A DNA stretch of 64,000 nt. Origin: Actinomadura terrae (GTDB lineage Bacteria > Actinomycetota > Actinomycetes > Streptosporangiales > Streptosporangiaceae). The stretch spans positions 124,001 to 188,000 of the forward strand of contig NZ_JAICDG010000003.1 in NCBI RefSeq assembly GCF_022751215.1, in the 5' to 3' direction. Position numbers and translations under genes: made by a program. Positions 50,737-59,383 of the stretch are shown in pieces. A model generated the notes under the pieces. The model was not told the origin of the DNA. It saw only the letters and a program-made list of their open reading frames with translations, and did no database searches. The stretch's first letter is position 1. Each line of letters opens with the position of its first letter.

Positions 50737-51609
50737 ATGCGACTCCTCACCTTCCGCACCGAGGGCGGCACCCGCGCGGGGCGCCTCGACGGCACGCAGG
50801 TCACGCCGCTGGACGCGCCGGACGTGGGCGCGCTGCTCGCCACCGGCCTGGACTGGCGCGCCCGCGCCGCCGCGACCGGGCCGCTCGTCCCCTTCGACGA
50901 GCTGGAGCTCGCGCCGCTGATCCCCCGGCCGAGCAAGATCATCTGTGTGGGGCTCAACTACAAGCGGCACATCGCCGAGACCGGTCTGGAGACCCCCGAG
51001 CACCCGACGCTGTTCGCGAAGTTCGCGAACTCGCTGATCGGCGCCCGCGACCCGATCGTGCTGCCCGCCACGTCCGGGGCGATGGACTGGGAGGCGGAGC
51101 TGGCGATCATCGTCGGGCGCGGCGTCGCGCACGCCGACCGCGCCGAGGCCCGCGCGGCCATCGCCGGGTACACGGTCGCCAACGACGTCAGCGCCCGCGA
51201 CTACCAGCGCCGCACCACCCAGTGGCTCCAGGGCAAGACGTTCGACGCGACGACGCCGCTCGGCCCGGCCCTGGTCACCGCCGACGAGCTGTACGACGTC
51301 GCCGACCTGGTGGTGTCGTGCAAGGTGCGCGGCGAGCAGATGCAGGGCGGCTGGACCGGCGACATGCTGTTCCCGCCGGACGAGATCGTCTCCTACATCA
51401 GCGGGATCATGACGCTCGAACCCGGCGACGTGATCCTCACCGGGACCCCGGCGGGCATCGGCGACAGCCGCACGCCGCCGATCCGGCTCGAACCCGGCGA
51501 CGTCCTGGAGACCGAGATCGAGGGCCTCGGCGTGCTGCGCAACGAGTGCAGGCTCAGCCCGTGCTCCGCACGCGGAACGCAAGACCGGCCCGGGCCAGCC
51601 GGCCGATGA
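50737..51609 (+). CDS. Fumarylacetoacetate hydrolase (FAH) family protein
   Basis: 290-aa enzyme: N-terminal beta domain, then FAH fold with metal ligands in DWEAELAIIVG, NDVSARD and GKTFDATTPLGP, plus LTGTPAGIG. In sugar-acid pathways FAH enzymes cleave or hydrate 2-keto-3-deoxy acids (for example 2,4-diketo-3-deoxy-L-fuconate hydrolase). Likely cotranscribed with GH114. Its last 56 nt overlap the end of the convergent reductase gene, giving an odd tail SARGTQDRPGPAGR. Confidence 0.9.
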   Translation: MRLLTFRTEGGTRAGRLDGTQVTPLDAPDVGALLATGLDWRARAAATGPLVPFDELELAPLIPRPSKIICVGLNYKRHIAETGLETPEHPTLFAKFANSLIGARDPIVLPATSGAMDWEAELAIIVGRGVAHADRAEARAAIAGYTVANDVSARDYQRRTTQWLQGKTFDATTPLGPALVTADELYDVADLVVSCKVRGEQMQGGWTGDMLFPPDEIVSYISGIMTLEPGDVILTGTPAGIGDSRTPPIRLEPGDVLETEIEGLGVLRNECRLSPCSARGTQDRPGPAGR

Positions 51610-52738
51610 GCGCGTCGCCCATGGCGGCCGCCGTGGTCACCTGGCCTGAGGTGTCGGGCAGGTCGTCGTGGGCGAGGCAGAGCGCGGACTCGGCGAGCAT
51701 CCGGGCGGTCTCGGTGTAGCCGGGGTCGCCGCCCGCGACCTCGGTGACGACGCGCCGGCCGCCGCCCTCGCCGACGAACGTGACGTTGAACCAGTTGCGC
51801 GCGCGGCGCTCCTCCGACGGCCCCCCGCCGGGCACGCCGAACCGCCGCAGCAGCGACCGCGCGGGCGGGACCTGCGCGAGGGCGAGGAGCGTGCCCGCGC
51901 CCGCGACCATGCCCGCCGCCTCGGCCAGGTGTTTGACCGCGACGTGGTGGCCGTAGGTGAAGTCCGGGCCGTACCGGTCGAGCGCCCTGGCCGAGCGCGC
52001 CACGACCTGCGGGTCGATGGTCGGGGCCGGCAGCGTCCAGCCGCCGGTGACGCGCGTCCTCGGCAGCGGGCTCCGCGCCACGCGGACCCGCCGCCCGCCG
52101 TCGTCGTGCCCCTCCTCGGCCCTCCTCCGGTCGCGCTCGGCGCGCAGCATGCCGGGCACGTCGGCGAACATTCCGATGATCGACTGCACCGTGCCGCCGG
52201 ACGGCGCGAAGCGCGCCCGCACGAACCCCTCCACGTGCAGCGGCACGCCCTCGGGCAGCTGCCCGACGGTGAAGTAGACGCCGAGGTCGGCCGGGATCGA
52301 GTCGAACCCGCACGAGTGGACGAGCCGCGCCCCGGTCCGGACGGCCTCCTCGTGGTAGGCGAGGTACATGCGGTCGACGAACGTGGGCTCGCCGGCGAGG
52401 TCGACGTAGTCCGTCCCGGCGCGGGCGCAGGCGGCGACCAGGGGCTCGCCGTGCTCCAGGTACGGGCCCACCGTCGTGATGACGACCCGCGTCGTGCGCG
52501 CCAGCTCGCCGACCGAGCCGACGTCGGCGGTGTCGGCGTGGAGCAGGGGCAGGTCGGCGCAGGCGGGGTTCAGCGCGGCGAGCCGGTCGCGGACCGCCTC
52601 CAGCTTCGCGCGGTTCCGCCCGGCCAGCGCCCACCGCGTCCCTGGGTCGGCGTGCTCCGCCAGGTACTCGGCGGTCAGCGCGCCGGTGAACCCCGTCGCG
52701 CCGAACAGGACGATGTCGTACGGGCGGTCGCCGGTCAT
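51554..52738 (-). CDS. Saccharopine dehydrogenase-like NAD(P)-binding protein (trans-acting enoyl reductase type)
   Basis: 394-aa protein with Rossmann motif VLFGATGFTG (10-19), RNRAKLEAV, VVITTVGPYLEHGE and CGFDSIPADLG, as in mycobacterial trans-acting enoyl reductases (Rv2449c/Rv2953 group). Probably reduces a double bond on a lipid or polyketide-type substrate. AGGGG precedes ATG 52738. Convergent with, and overlapping, the FAH gene; not part of the sugar regulon. Confidence 0.9.
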   Translation of the reverse strand: MTGDRPYDIVLFGATGFTGALTAEYLAEHADPGTRWALAGRNRAKLEAVRDRLAALNPACADLPLLHADTADVGSVGELARTTRVVITTVGPYLEHGEPLVAACARAGTDYVDLAGEPTFVDRMYLAYHEEAVRTGARLVHSCGFDSIPADLGVYFTVGQLPEGVPLHVEGFVRARFAPSGGTVQSIIGMFADVPGMLRAERDRRRAEEGHDDGGRRVRVARSPLPRTRVTGGWTLPAPTIDPQVVARSARALDRYGPDFTYGHHVAVKHLAEAAGMVAGAGTLLALAQVPPARSLLRRFGVPGGGPSEERRARNWFNVTFVGEGGGRRVVTEVAGGDPGYTETARMLAESALCLAHDDLPDTSGQVTTAAAMGDALIGRLARAGLAFRVRSTG

Positions 52739-52917
52739 ACAAACCCCTCTCGTGTAAACCGATCCTGACCTATGGGACGGCGGAGGGGGCCCGCGCCGCG
52801 CCGCGCAATTCAGTGATCACCCTTCGTTATCGCTTCGATGCCGTGCGTATCGGCGGCGCGTCCCGGATCGGTGGCCGGTGCTGTCCTAATGTGGCCAGGT
52901 CGAGGGGGGACGGTGCC

Positions 52918-53196
52918 GTGCCGGGGCTCGCCATGGCGATGGACGTCGCCGCGTTGTTGCTGTTCGGACGGCTCGCCCATGCCCTCGCCCACCGGCCCCG
53001 CCCGGCCGCGCGCGGCGCGCCCCGGGATGCCCCGGACACCGCCGCGATCGCCGAGGCGGCGCTTGACGCCGCCGGTCCGGACGATGTATCCGCAGGCGGC
53101 GCCGAGGCGGTGCCCGACGACGCCGGGCGGTTCGCGGCGATGGCGCTGCTCGGCGCCAGCCTGATCCTGCTGTCGGTCCCGCTCTGGAGCGGTTAG
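52918..53196 (+). CDS. Small hypothetical membrane protein
   Basis: About 92-aa protein with two hydrophobic segments (VAALLLFGRLAHAL at about 10-23 and AAMALLGASLILLSVPLW at about 72-90) flanking an Ala/Asp/Pro-rich central part. GTG 52918 follows a GGGGGGA stretch; ATG 52933 is an alternative. No family is recognised. Confidence 0.5.
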   Translation: MPGLAMAMDVAALLLFGRLAHALAHRPRPAARGAPRDAPDTAAIAEAALDAAGPDDVSAGGAEAVPDDAGRFAAMALLGASLILLSVPLWSG

Positions 53197-53333
53197 CGGG
53201 CGTCCCGCCCCGCGCCGGAAGGGCTTCTCCGGAGCTGCGCTTCCGGGGTGCGACGGTGATCACACGCGGGCCGGGGAAGCGGCGTCCCATGTCCTAGTGT
53301 TGGCACCATCGACATGACGATGTGGGGGAGAAG

Positions 53334-54242
53334 TTGCTTAACCCTGAGGACCTGTACGAGCTGGACACCGACGTCCCGGAGCTGGCCGGGCCGGTGCTGC
53401 TGCACAGCCTCGACGGCTTCGTCGACGCGGGATCCACGGGGCAGCTCGTCCGCGAGCACCTGCTGGAGGCGCTGGAGCACCGCATCGTCGCACGGTTCGA
53501 CGTCGACTCGCTGATCGACTACCGCGCCCGCCGCCCGAGCATGACCTTCGACCGCGACCACTGGGCCGCCTACGACGCGCCCGAGCTGGTCGTCCGGCTC
53601 GTCCAGGACGAGGCCGACACGCCGTTCCTGATGCTGTCGGGCCCCGAGCCCGACCGGCTGTGGGAGGGGTTCACCGCGTCCGTCCTGCACCTGGTGAAGC
53701 GGCTCGGGGTGGGCCTGGTCGTCGGGGTGCACGGCATTCCGATGGGCGTCCCGCACACCCGCCCGGTGGGGATGACCTCGCACGCGACGCGGCCCGAGCT
53801 GGTCACGCGCAACTCCTGGTTCGACAAGGTGCAGGTGCCGGGCAGCGCGGCGGGCCTGCTGGAGCTGCGACTCGGCGAGGCCGGGCACGACGCGATCGGG
53901 CTGGCCGTTCACGTCCCGCACTACCTGGCGCAGTCGGCCTATCCGGCCGCCGCCGTCGCCGCGCTGGAGGCGATCGCGGCGGCGACCGGCCTGTCGCTGC
54001 CCGCCGAGCGGCTGCGCGAGGCCGCCGCCCGCACCGACGCCGACATCGCCGAGCAGGTGGACGGCAACGACGAGGTCGAGAAGGTCGTCCGGGCGCTGGA
54101 GCAGCAGTACGACGCGTTCGCGGGCGCCGCCGAGCGCGACAACCTGCTCGCCGAGTCGCAGGACATGCCGACCGCCGAGGAGCTCGGCGCCCAGTTCGAG
54201 CGGTTCCTCGCCGAGCAGGACGGTCCCGAGCCGCCCGCCTGA
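53334..54242 (+). CDS. PAC2 family protein (proteasome-assembly-chaperone-like)
   Basis: 302-aa PAC2-fold protein (LLHSLDGFVDAGSTGQLVRE, GVGLVVGVHGIPMGVPHTRP, HVPHYLAQSAYPAAAVAALE) with a C-terminal helical tail (DNDEVEKVV-like to FERFLAEQD). TTG 53334 is chosen because homologues begin MLxPxDLYELD and GGGGGAG precedes it; GTG 53322 is the alternative. Actinobacterial PAC2 proteins are conserved but of unclear function. Confidence 0.88.
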   Translation: MLNPEDLYELDTDVPELAGPVLLHSLDGFVDAGSTGQLVREHLLEALEHRIVARFDVDSLIDYRARRPSMTFDRDHWAAYDAPELVVRLVQDEADTPFLMLSGPEPDRLWEGFTASVLHLVKRLGVGLVVGVHGIPMGVPHTRPVGMTSHATRPELVTRNSWFDKVQVPGSAAGLLELRLGEAGHDAIGLAVHVPHYLAQSAYPAAAVAALEAIAAATGLSLPAERLREAAARTDADIAEQVDGNDEVEKVVRALEQQYDAFAGAAERDNLLAESQDMPTAEELGAQFERFLAEQDGPEPPA

Positions 54243-54292
54243 CATGACCCGCTCCCGGGCGGGGTAGGCGAGCACCCGGGAGGGGAGTCTCG

Positions 54293-54949
54293 ATGATCAC
54301 GATCGGGCTGGCCGACGCGACGCTGACCGGCGACCTCGTCATCCCGGACGAGCCGACCGGGATGGTGCTGTTCGCGCACGGCAGCGGCAGCTCCCGGCTG
54401 AGCCCCCGCAACCGGGCCGTGGCGCGCGGCCTGAACGCGGCGGGCATCGGCACGCTGCTGCTGGACCTGCTCACCGAGCGCGAGGAGCGGGCCGACGCGG
54501 CGACGGCCGCCCTGCGCTTCGACATCGAACTGCTGACGATGCGGCTGATCGGCACCATCGACCGGTTGGCGGAGGGCCTGGAGTCGGCGCCGCACACCGC
54601 CGGGCTCCCGCTCGGGCTGTTCGGCGCCAGCACCGGCGCGGCGGCGGCGCTGGCCGCGACGGCGGCCCGGTCGGACGTCGCGGCGGTCGTCTCGCGAGGC
54701 GGGCGGCCCGACCTCGCGGGCCCGTCCCTGCCGCGCGTCCGGGTGCCGGTGCTGCTCATCGTGGGCGGGCGCGACCCCGAGGTGCTCGCGCTGAACAGGC
54801 GCGCCCAGGAGCGGATCGACGGCCGCGCCGAGTTGCACGTCATCTCCGGCGCGACCCACCTGTTCGAGGAGCCGGGCGCGTTGGAGGAGGTCACCACGCA
54901 GGCCGCGGAGTGGTTCAACCTGCACCTGCGCGGCGCGGCGGTGCGCTGA
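54293..54949 (+). CDS. Dienelactone hydrolase-like alpha/beta hydrolase
   Basis: 218-aa cytoplasmic hydrolase: LFAHGSGSSRLSPRNR oxyanion region, nucleophile in FGASTGAAAAL, acid in VGGRDPEVL and His in GATHLFEE. The same fold is sometimes fused to phosphoribosyltransferases in other bacteria. A strong GGGAGGGGAG precedes ATG 54293, 50 bp after PAC2. Substrate unknown. Confidence 0.88.
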   Translation: MITIGLADATLTGDLVIPDEPTGMVLFAHGSGSSRLSPRNRAVARGLNAAGIGTLLLDLLTEREERADAATAALRFDIELLTMRLIGTIDRLAEGLESAPHTAGLPLGLFGASTGAAAALAATAARSDVAAVVSRGGRPDLAGPSLPRVRVPVLLIVGGRDPEVLALNRRAQERIDGRAELHVISGATHLFEEPGALEEVTTQAAEWFNLHLRGAAVR

Positions 54950-55007
54950 ACGGGCGATTGCGTCGTTCGGGGTGGTTTGGGGCCGTCCCTTTGGGAAACA
55001 TGGGTCC

Positions 55008-56201
55008 ATGCCCGATGTCATCGTGGTCGGCGCGGGGCCCGCGGGCTCCGCCGCTGCTTGTCACCTGGCCCGCGCCGGGCTGGACGTGCTCGTCCTGGAG
55101 AAGGCCACGTTCCCCCGCGAGAAGGTCTGCGGCGACGGGCTCACGCCCCGCGCCGTCCAGGAGCTGGTGACGCTCGGCGTCGACATCGGGGACCCGGGCT
55201 GGTTCCGCAACGCGGGGCTCCGGCTCGTCGGCGCCCGCCACCGGCTGGAGATCGGCTGGCCGGGCGGGTCGCTGCCCGCCTTCGGGCTCACCCGGACACG
55301 CTCCGACCTCGACGAACTCCTTGCCCACCAGGCCGTGAAGGCGGGCGCCACGCTGCGCGAGGGCACCAAGGTCACCGCGCCCCTGCGCAACCGGTCCGGG
55401 CAGGTCTGCGGTGTGGTCGCCGGCGGGCGGGAGCACCACGCGCGGCTGGTCCTCGCGGCGGACGGCGCGTCCTCGCGGCTGTCGGTCGCCACCGGCCTCC
55501 GGCGCCGCCGGGACCGCCCGATCGGCACCGCCGCCCGCCGCTACTACCGCAGCCCGCGGCACGACGACACGCACCTGGAGATCCGGGTCGGCGACGTGCC
55601 CGCCGGATACGGGTGGGTCTTCGGAATGGGCGACGGGACGTGCAACGCCGGGGTCGTGCTGCTGCGCGACACCGGCGCCGACTGCCGCACGGTCCTCGAC
55701 CGCTGGCTGGCGACGCTGCCGCCCGAGTGGGGGCTCACGGAGGAGCACGCGGTGGCGCCCGTCCGGGGCGCCGCGCTGCCGATGGGTTTCAGCCGCCAGC
55801 CGCACTACGCCGCCGGGCTCCTGCTCGTCGGCGACTCCGGCGGCATGGTCAACCCGTTCAGCGGCGAGGGCATCGCCTACGCGCTGGAGGCCGCCCGGCT
55901 AGCCGCCGAGACGATCGAGACCGCACTGACCCGTCCGACGGCCGGGCAGCGCGAGCGGGCGCTGCACCGGTACCCGGCCGCGCTGAAGTCGGCGCACGGC
56001 GGCGCGTTCACGCTCGGCCGCGCGGTCGCCCAGGCCGTCGAGCATCCCTGGGTCATGCGGCTGGCGGCCCGGCACGGGCTGTCACGCCCGGCGCTCGGAC
56101 GGGTCGCGCTCACCGTCCTCGCCGGGATGGGCGACCCGCGCGGGCGGCGGGCGCCCGACCGGCTCGCCGCCGCGCTCGCCCGGATCACCCCGGCGTCCTG
56201 A
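55008..56201 (+). CDS. Geranylgeranyl reductase family FAD oxidoreductase
   Basis: 397-aa flavoprotein: FAD motif VVGAGPAGSAAA (5-16), FPREKVCGDGLTPRAV and GDSGGMVNPFSGEGIAYAL, typical of the geranylgeranyl reductase group. Family members in actinobacteria (MenJ-type) saturate an isoprene unit of menaquinone or polyprenyl chains. ATG 55008 has no strong SD. Convergent overlap of 17 bp with the GMC gene. Confidence 0.9.
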   Translation: MPDVIVVGAGPAGSAAACHLARAGLDVLVLEKATFPREKVCGDGLTPRAVQELVTLGVDIGDPGWFRNAGLRLVGARHRLEIGWPGGSLPAFGLTRTRSDLDELLAHQAVKAGATLREGTKVTAPLRNRSGQVCGVVAGGREHHARLVLAADGASSRLSVATGLRRRRDRPIGTAARRYYRSPRHDDTHLEIRVGDVPAGYGWVFGMGDGTCNAGVVLLRDTGADCRTVLDRWLATLPPEWGLTEEHAVAPVRGAALPMGFSRQPHYAAGLLLVGDSGGMVNPFSGEGIAYALEAARLAAETIETALTRPTAGQRERALHRYPAALKSAHGGAFTLGRAVAQAVEHPWVMRLAARHGLSRPALGRVALTVLAGMGDPRGRRAPDRLAAALARITPAS

Positions 56202-57678
56202 CCCCTCCCAGGATCAGGTCGGCCGCCCTTTCCGCGATCATGATGGCGGGGGCGTTGGTGTTGCCGGTCGGCACGTCCGGCATGACCGACGCGTCGGCGA
56301 CCCGGAGGCCCTCCACCCCGTGGACGCGCAGCTCGGGATCGACGACCGCGGCGTCGTCCACGCCCATCTTGCAGGTCCCGGCCTGGTGGTGGTAGGTGAC
56401 CACGCACTTGCGGACGTAGTCCCGCAGGCCCGCCTCGTCCAGCGCGAGCGGGCCGGGGTACAGCTCCTGGGCGCCCCAGCCCTCGCGCAGCGCGGGGGCC
56501 GCGATGATCTCCTGGCAGAGCCGGACGGCGGCGCACAGCGCGTCCAGGTCGGCGTCCGCGGACAGCACGCGCGGGTCGATCAGCGGCTCCGCGTCGCCGG
56601 ACAGCCGGACCTCGCCCTTCGACTCCGGCCGGACCAGCCCCGCCATCAGCGAGAGACCGTCGGGCGGGCCGTGCATCCACGGCTCGTAGAGGGGGACGCC
56701 GAAGTGCAGCGGTTGCAGGTCGGGCACCGGCAGCCCCGGCCTGCTCCGCCAGAACAGGTGGCTCTGGGTGTGCGGGAGGCCCCGCGACAGCGTCGGCGGA
56801 CGGTCGGTCGCGGCGATCACCGGCACCAGCCAGTGGTCCTGGAGGTTGCGGCCCACCCCCGGCAGGTGGACGGCCGCGCCGCCGAGCACGTCCGCGTCTC
56901 CGATGCCCGAGCGCAGCAGCAGCACCGGAGACCCGATCGCGCCCCCGCACAGCACGACCTGGTCGGCGCGGCCCCGCTCCAGCCGTCCGGCGCGTGTCCA
57001 CTCGACGCCCACGCAGCGGCGGCCTTCGAGGATCAGCCGCCGGGCGCGCGCGTCCGGGAGCAGCGTGACGCCCTTCCCGAGGACCGGCTCCAGGTACGCG
57101 CGGGCCGTCGTGAGCCGCACGTGGTCGCGGATCGTGAACTGCATGAACGAGACGCCGTCCTGCGTCGCCCCCCGGTTGTAGTCGGGGTTGAACGGCAGCC
57201 CGGCCTCCTGCGCGGCCTCCACGATCGAGCACTGCACGGGATCGGGCTGGTAGCCGGTGAGGACGTCGAGCGCCCCGGGCCTCCCGGTGCCGAGGCCGTC
57301 GACGCGCTCGAAGACCGGGCGGACGTCCTCCCACGACCAGCCGGTGTTGCCGAGCGCCGCCCACCGGTCGTAGTCGGCGGGATTGCCGCGCACCCAGATC
57401 ATCGCGTTGAGCGCATGCGACCCGCCGACCACGTGGCCGCGCGGCAGGTGCAGGCTCCGGCCGTGCGCGTGCTCCTGCGGGACGGTCTGGAACCCCCAGT
57501 CGAGCGGTGAGTTCCACAGCTCGTGCATGCGGGCCGGGTCGTCCACCTCAGGGGCCTCCCGGTACGGGCCCGCCTCCACGAGCAGGACGCTGTGCCCGGC
57601 GTCCGCCAGCCGCCGCGCCACGACCGAGCCGGCCGACCCGGCGCCGACCACGATCACATCCGCCTGATGGTCGCTCAT
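56185..57678 (-). CDS. GMC family oxidoreductase (choline-dehydrogenase-like)
   Basis: 497-aa FAD enzyme: VVGAGSAGSVVARRL (10-24), GGSHALNAMIWVRG, catalytic His in YHHQAGTCKMG and NTNAPAIMIAERAADLI. It oxidises primary alcohols to aldehydes. GGAGG lies 8 nt before ATG 57678. It is divergent from a SnoaL/AraC/aldehyde dehydrogenase set that could complete alcohol-to-acid oxidation, resembling polyethylene-glycol or choline-type pathways; substrate unproven. Confidence 0.92.
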   Translation of the reverse strand: MSDHQADVIVVGAGSAGSVVARRLADAGHSVLLVEAGPYREAPEVDDPARMHELWNSPLDWGFQTVPQEHAHGRSLHLPRGHVVGGSHALNAMIWVRGNPADYDRWAALGNTGWSWEDVRPVFERVDGLGTGRPGALDVLTGYQPDPVQCSIVEAAQEAGLPFNPDYNRGATQDGVSFMQFTIRDHVRLTTARAYLEPVLGKGVTLLPDARARRLILEGRRCVGVEWTRAGRLERGRADQVVLCGGAIGSPVLLLRSGIGDADVLGGAAVHLPGVGRNLQDHWLVPVIAATDRPPTLSRGLPHTQSHLFWRSRPGLPVPDLQPLHFGVPLYEPWMHGPPDGLSLMAGLVRPESKGEVRLSGDAEPLIDPRVLSADADLDALCAAVRLCQEIIAAPALREGWGAQELYPGPLALDEAGLRDYVRKCVVTYHHQAGTCKMGVDDAAVVDPELRVHGVEGLRVADASVMPDVPTGNTNAPAIMIAERAADLILGGVRTPG

Positions 57679-57870
57679 CCGGCAGCCTCCCGTCCCTCTG
57701 GATTCTCCCGCTGTCGGGGCGGTCAGCGTAGGCACGGCGCCTTCCGGGTACGACGGGTCCGGCGCCGGTCGTGCCGCCACAGACAAGCACTGTTCCGACA
57801 CAGCCAAGGAAGCGCGCGCGTCCGGTGGTGTGCTCGACCGGACGCAGACCAGCGACAGAAGAGGGAGACC

Positions 57871-58263
57871 ATGAGCGAGGCGCTCGACATCATCAAGGCC
57901 CACTACGCGGCCTCCGACCGGGGCGACCTGGACGGCATGGTCGAGGCGTTCGCCGACGACGTCGAGTGGACGGAGATGGCCGGGTTCCCCTACGCGGGGA
58001 CCTACGTCGGCGTCCCCGCGATCCGCGAGAACGTCTTCGGCCGCCTCAACGGCGAGTGGAAGGACTTCACCGCCACCGCCGAGGAGATCATCGACGGCGA
58101 CGAGGGCAGGGTCGTGGCGCTCGGCCACTACGCGGGGACCTTCGCCGCGACCGGGAAGTCGATGCGCGTCCGGTTCACCCATGTCTGGCGGGTCCGGGAC
58201 GGAAAGGTCGTCGGTTTCGAGCAGTTCACCGACACGCTGCTCGTCCGCGCGTCCATGGAGTGA
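57871..58263 (+). CDS. SnoaL/NTF2-like protein
   Basis: 130-aa cone-fold protein (IIKAHYAASDRGDLDGMVEAFADDVEWTE, THVWRVRDGKVVGFEQFTDT), a ketosteroid-isomerase-like domain of the nuclear transport factor 2 superfamily. GAGGGAG precedes ATG 57871. Between the divergent GMC gene and an AraC regulator; may process or sense the pathway aldehyde. Role unknown. Confidence 0.9.
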   Translation: MSEALDIIKAHYAASDRGDLDGMVEAFADDVEWTEMAGFPYAGTYVGVPAIRENVFGRLNGEWKDFTATAEEIIDGDEGRVVALGHYAGTFAATGKSMRVRFTHVWRVRDGKVVGFEQFTDTLLVRASME

Positions 58264-58341
58264 AACGCCCCCCTGGTGCGACCGGCCTCCGCAGGGCACT
58301 ATGTGACCGGGAGGCCGGGCATCTCACCTGGGGAAACACGC

Positions 58342-59298
58342 ATGTCGACGCTCATCGCCACCGCGGACAGGCCCGCGCGCGAAAGGTTCGAGTTCTGGCG
58401 CAGCTCCGTCTCGGACATGTTTGTTCCGCTACGCACCGAAACGTCGCGCCCTGACCGTTTCGACGGCCGGATGCGCGGCTGCGAGCTGGGCGCGCTGAAG
58501 GTGGCGGAGGTCGCCGCGACGCCCCATGTCGTCCGGCGGACCGGGCCGCTGATCGCCCGCTCCGACCCGGGCCACTACAAGCTCGGCGTCCAGCTCAGCG
58601 GCTACTGCGTCCTCACCCAGGACGGCCGCGAGGCCGCGCTCGTCCCCGGCGACTTCACGATCTACGACACCACCCGGCCCTACACGCTGGCCTTCGACGA
58701 CTCCTACCGGCAGCTCGTCCTGATGGTCCCGCGCCGCCTCCTGCACCTGCCCGAGGAGGCCATCGCCGGGATCACCGCCACCCGGATCTCCGGCCGCCAG
58801 GGCGTCGGGGCGCTGCTGTCGCCGTTCCTCGTCCAGCTCGCCCGCAACCTCGACGACCTCGACGACCAGGCCGGCGTCCGGCTCGGCGACAACATCGTGG
58901 ACCTCCTCGTCACGCTGCTCGCCGAGCGCCTGGACGTCACCGCCCCCACCCCCGACGCGGGCCGCCGCGCGCTGCTGATCCGCGTCCGCGCCTACATCGA
59001 GCGCCACCTGGACGACCCCGACCTGTGCCCGGACGGCATCGCCGCCGCGCACTTCGTCTCGTCCCGGCACCTGTACAAGCTCTTCCGCGAGGAGGGCACG
59101 ACGGTCTCGATGTGGATCAAGCAGCGCCGGCTAGAGCACTGCCGCCGCGATCTGCGCGACCCGCTCCAGCTCAACCGCCCGGTCAGCGCCATCGCCGCCC
59201 GCTGGGGGTTCGTCGACGCCGCCCACTTCAGCCGTCTGTTCAAGGCCGCCTACGGCGCCAGCCCCCGCGAGTACCGGGTGACGATCACGGCAGAGTGA
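58342..59298 (+). CDS. AraC-family regulator (AraC-binding-like plus HTH)
   Basis: 318-aa activator: AraC-binding-like N-terminal domain (about 20-195; ERFEFWRSSVSDMFVPL) and AraC double helix-turn-helix about 215-316 (PDGIAAAHFVSSRHLYKLF, GFVDAAHFSRLFKAAYG). ATG 58342 with GGGGAA upstream. It precedes aldehyde dehydrogenase by 85 bp and likely activates it and the GMC gene, as in ThcR/PegR-like systems (inference). Confidence 0.92.
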   Translation: MSTLIATADRPARERFEFWRSSVSDMFVPLRTETSRPDRFDGRMRGCELGALKVAEVAATPHVVRRTGPLIARSDPGHYKLGVQLSGYCVLTQDGREAALVPGDFTIYDTTRPYTLAFDDSYRQLVLMVPRRLLHLPEEAIAGITATRISGRQGVGALLSPFLVQLARNLDDLDDQAGVRLGDNIVDLLVTLLAERLDVTAPTPDAGRRALLIRVRAYIERHLDDPDLCPDGIAAAHFVSSRHLYKLFREEGTTVSMWIKQRRLEHCRRDLRDPLQLNRPVSAIAARWGFVDAAHFSRLFKAAYGASPREYRVTITAE

Positions 59299-59383
59299 GC
59301 GGTACCGGTCAACCGCCGTACACCGACAGACAAGACGCTCCACGCCGCCTCCCTCGAAGCTGGGCCCCAAAGGGAGGCCCACC

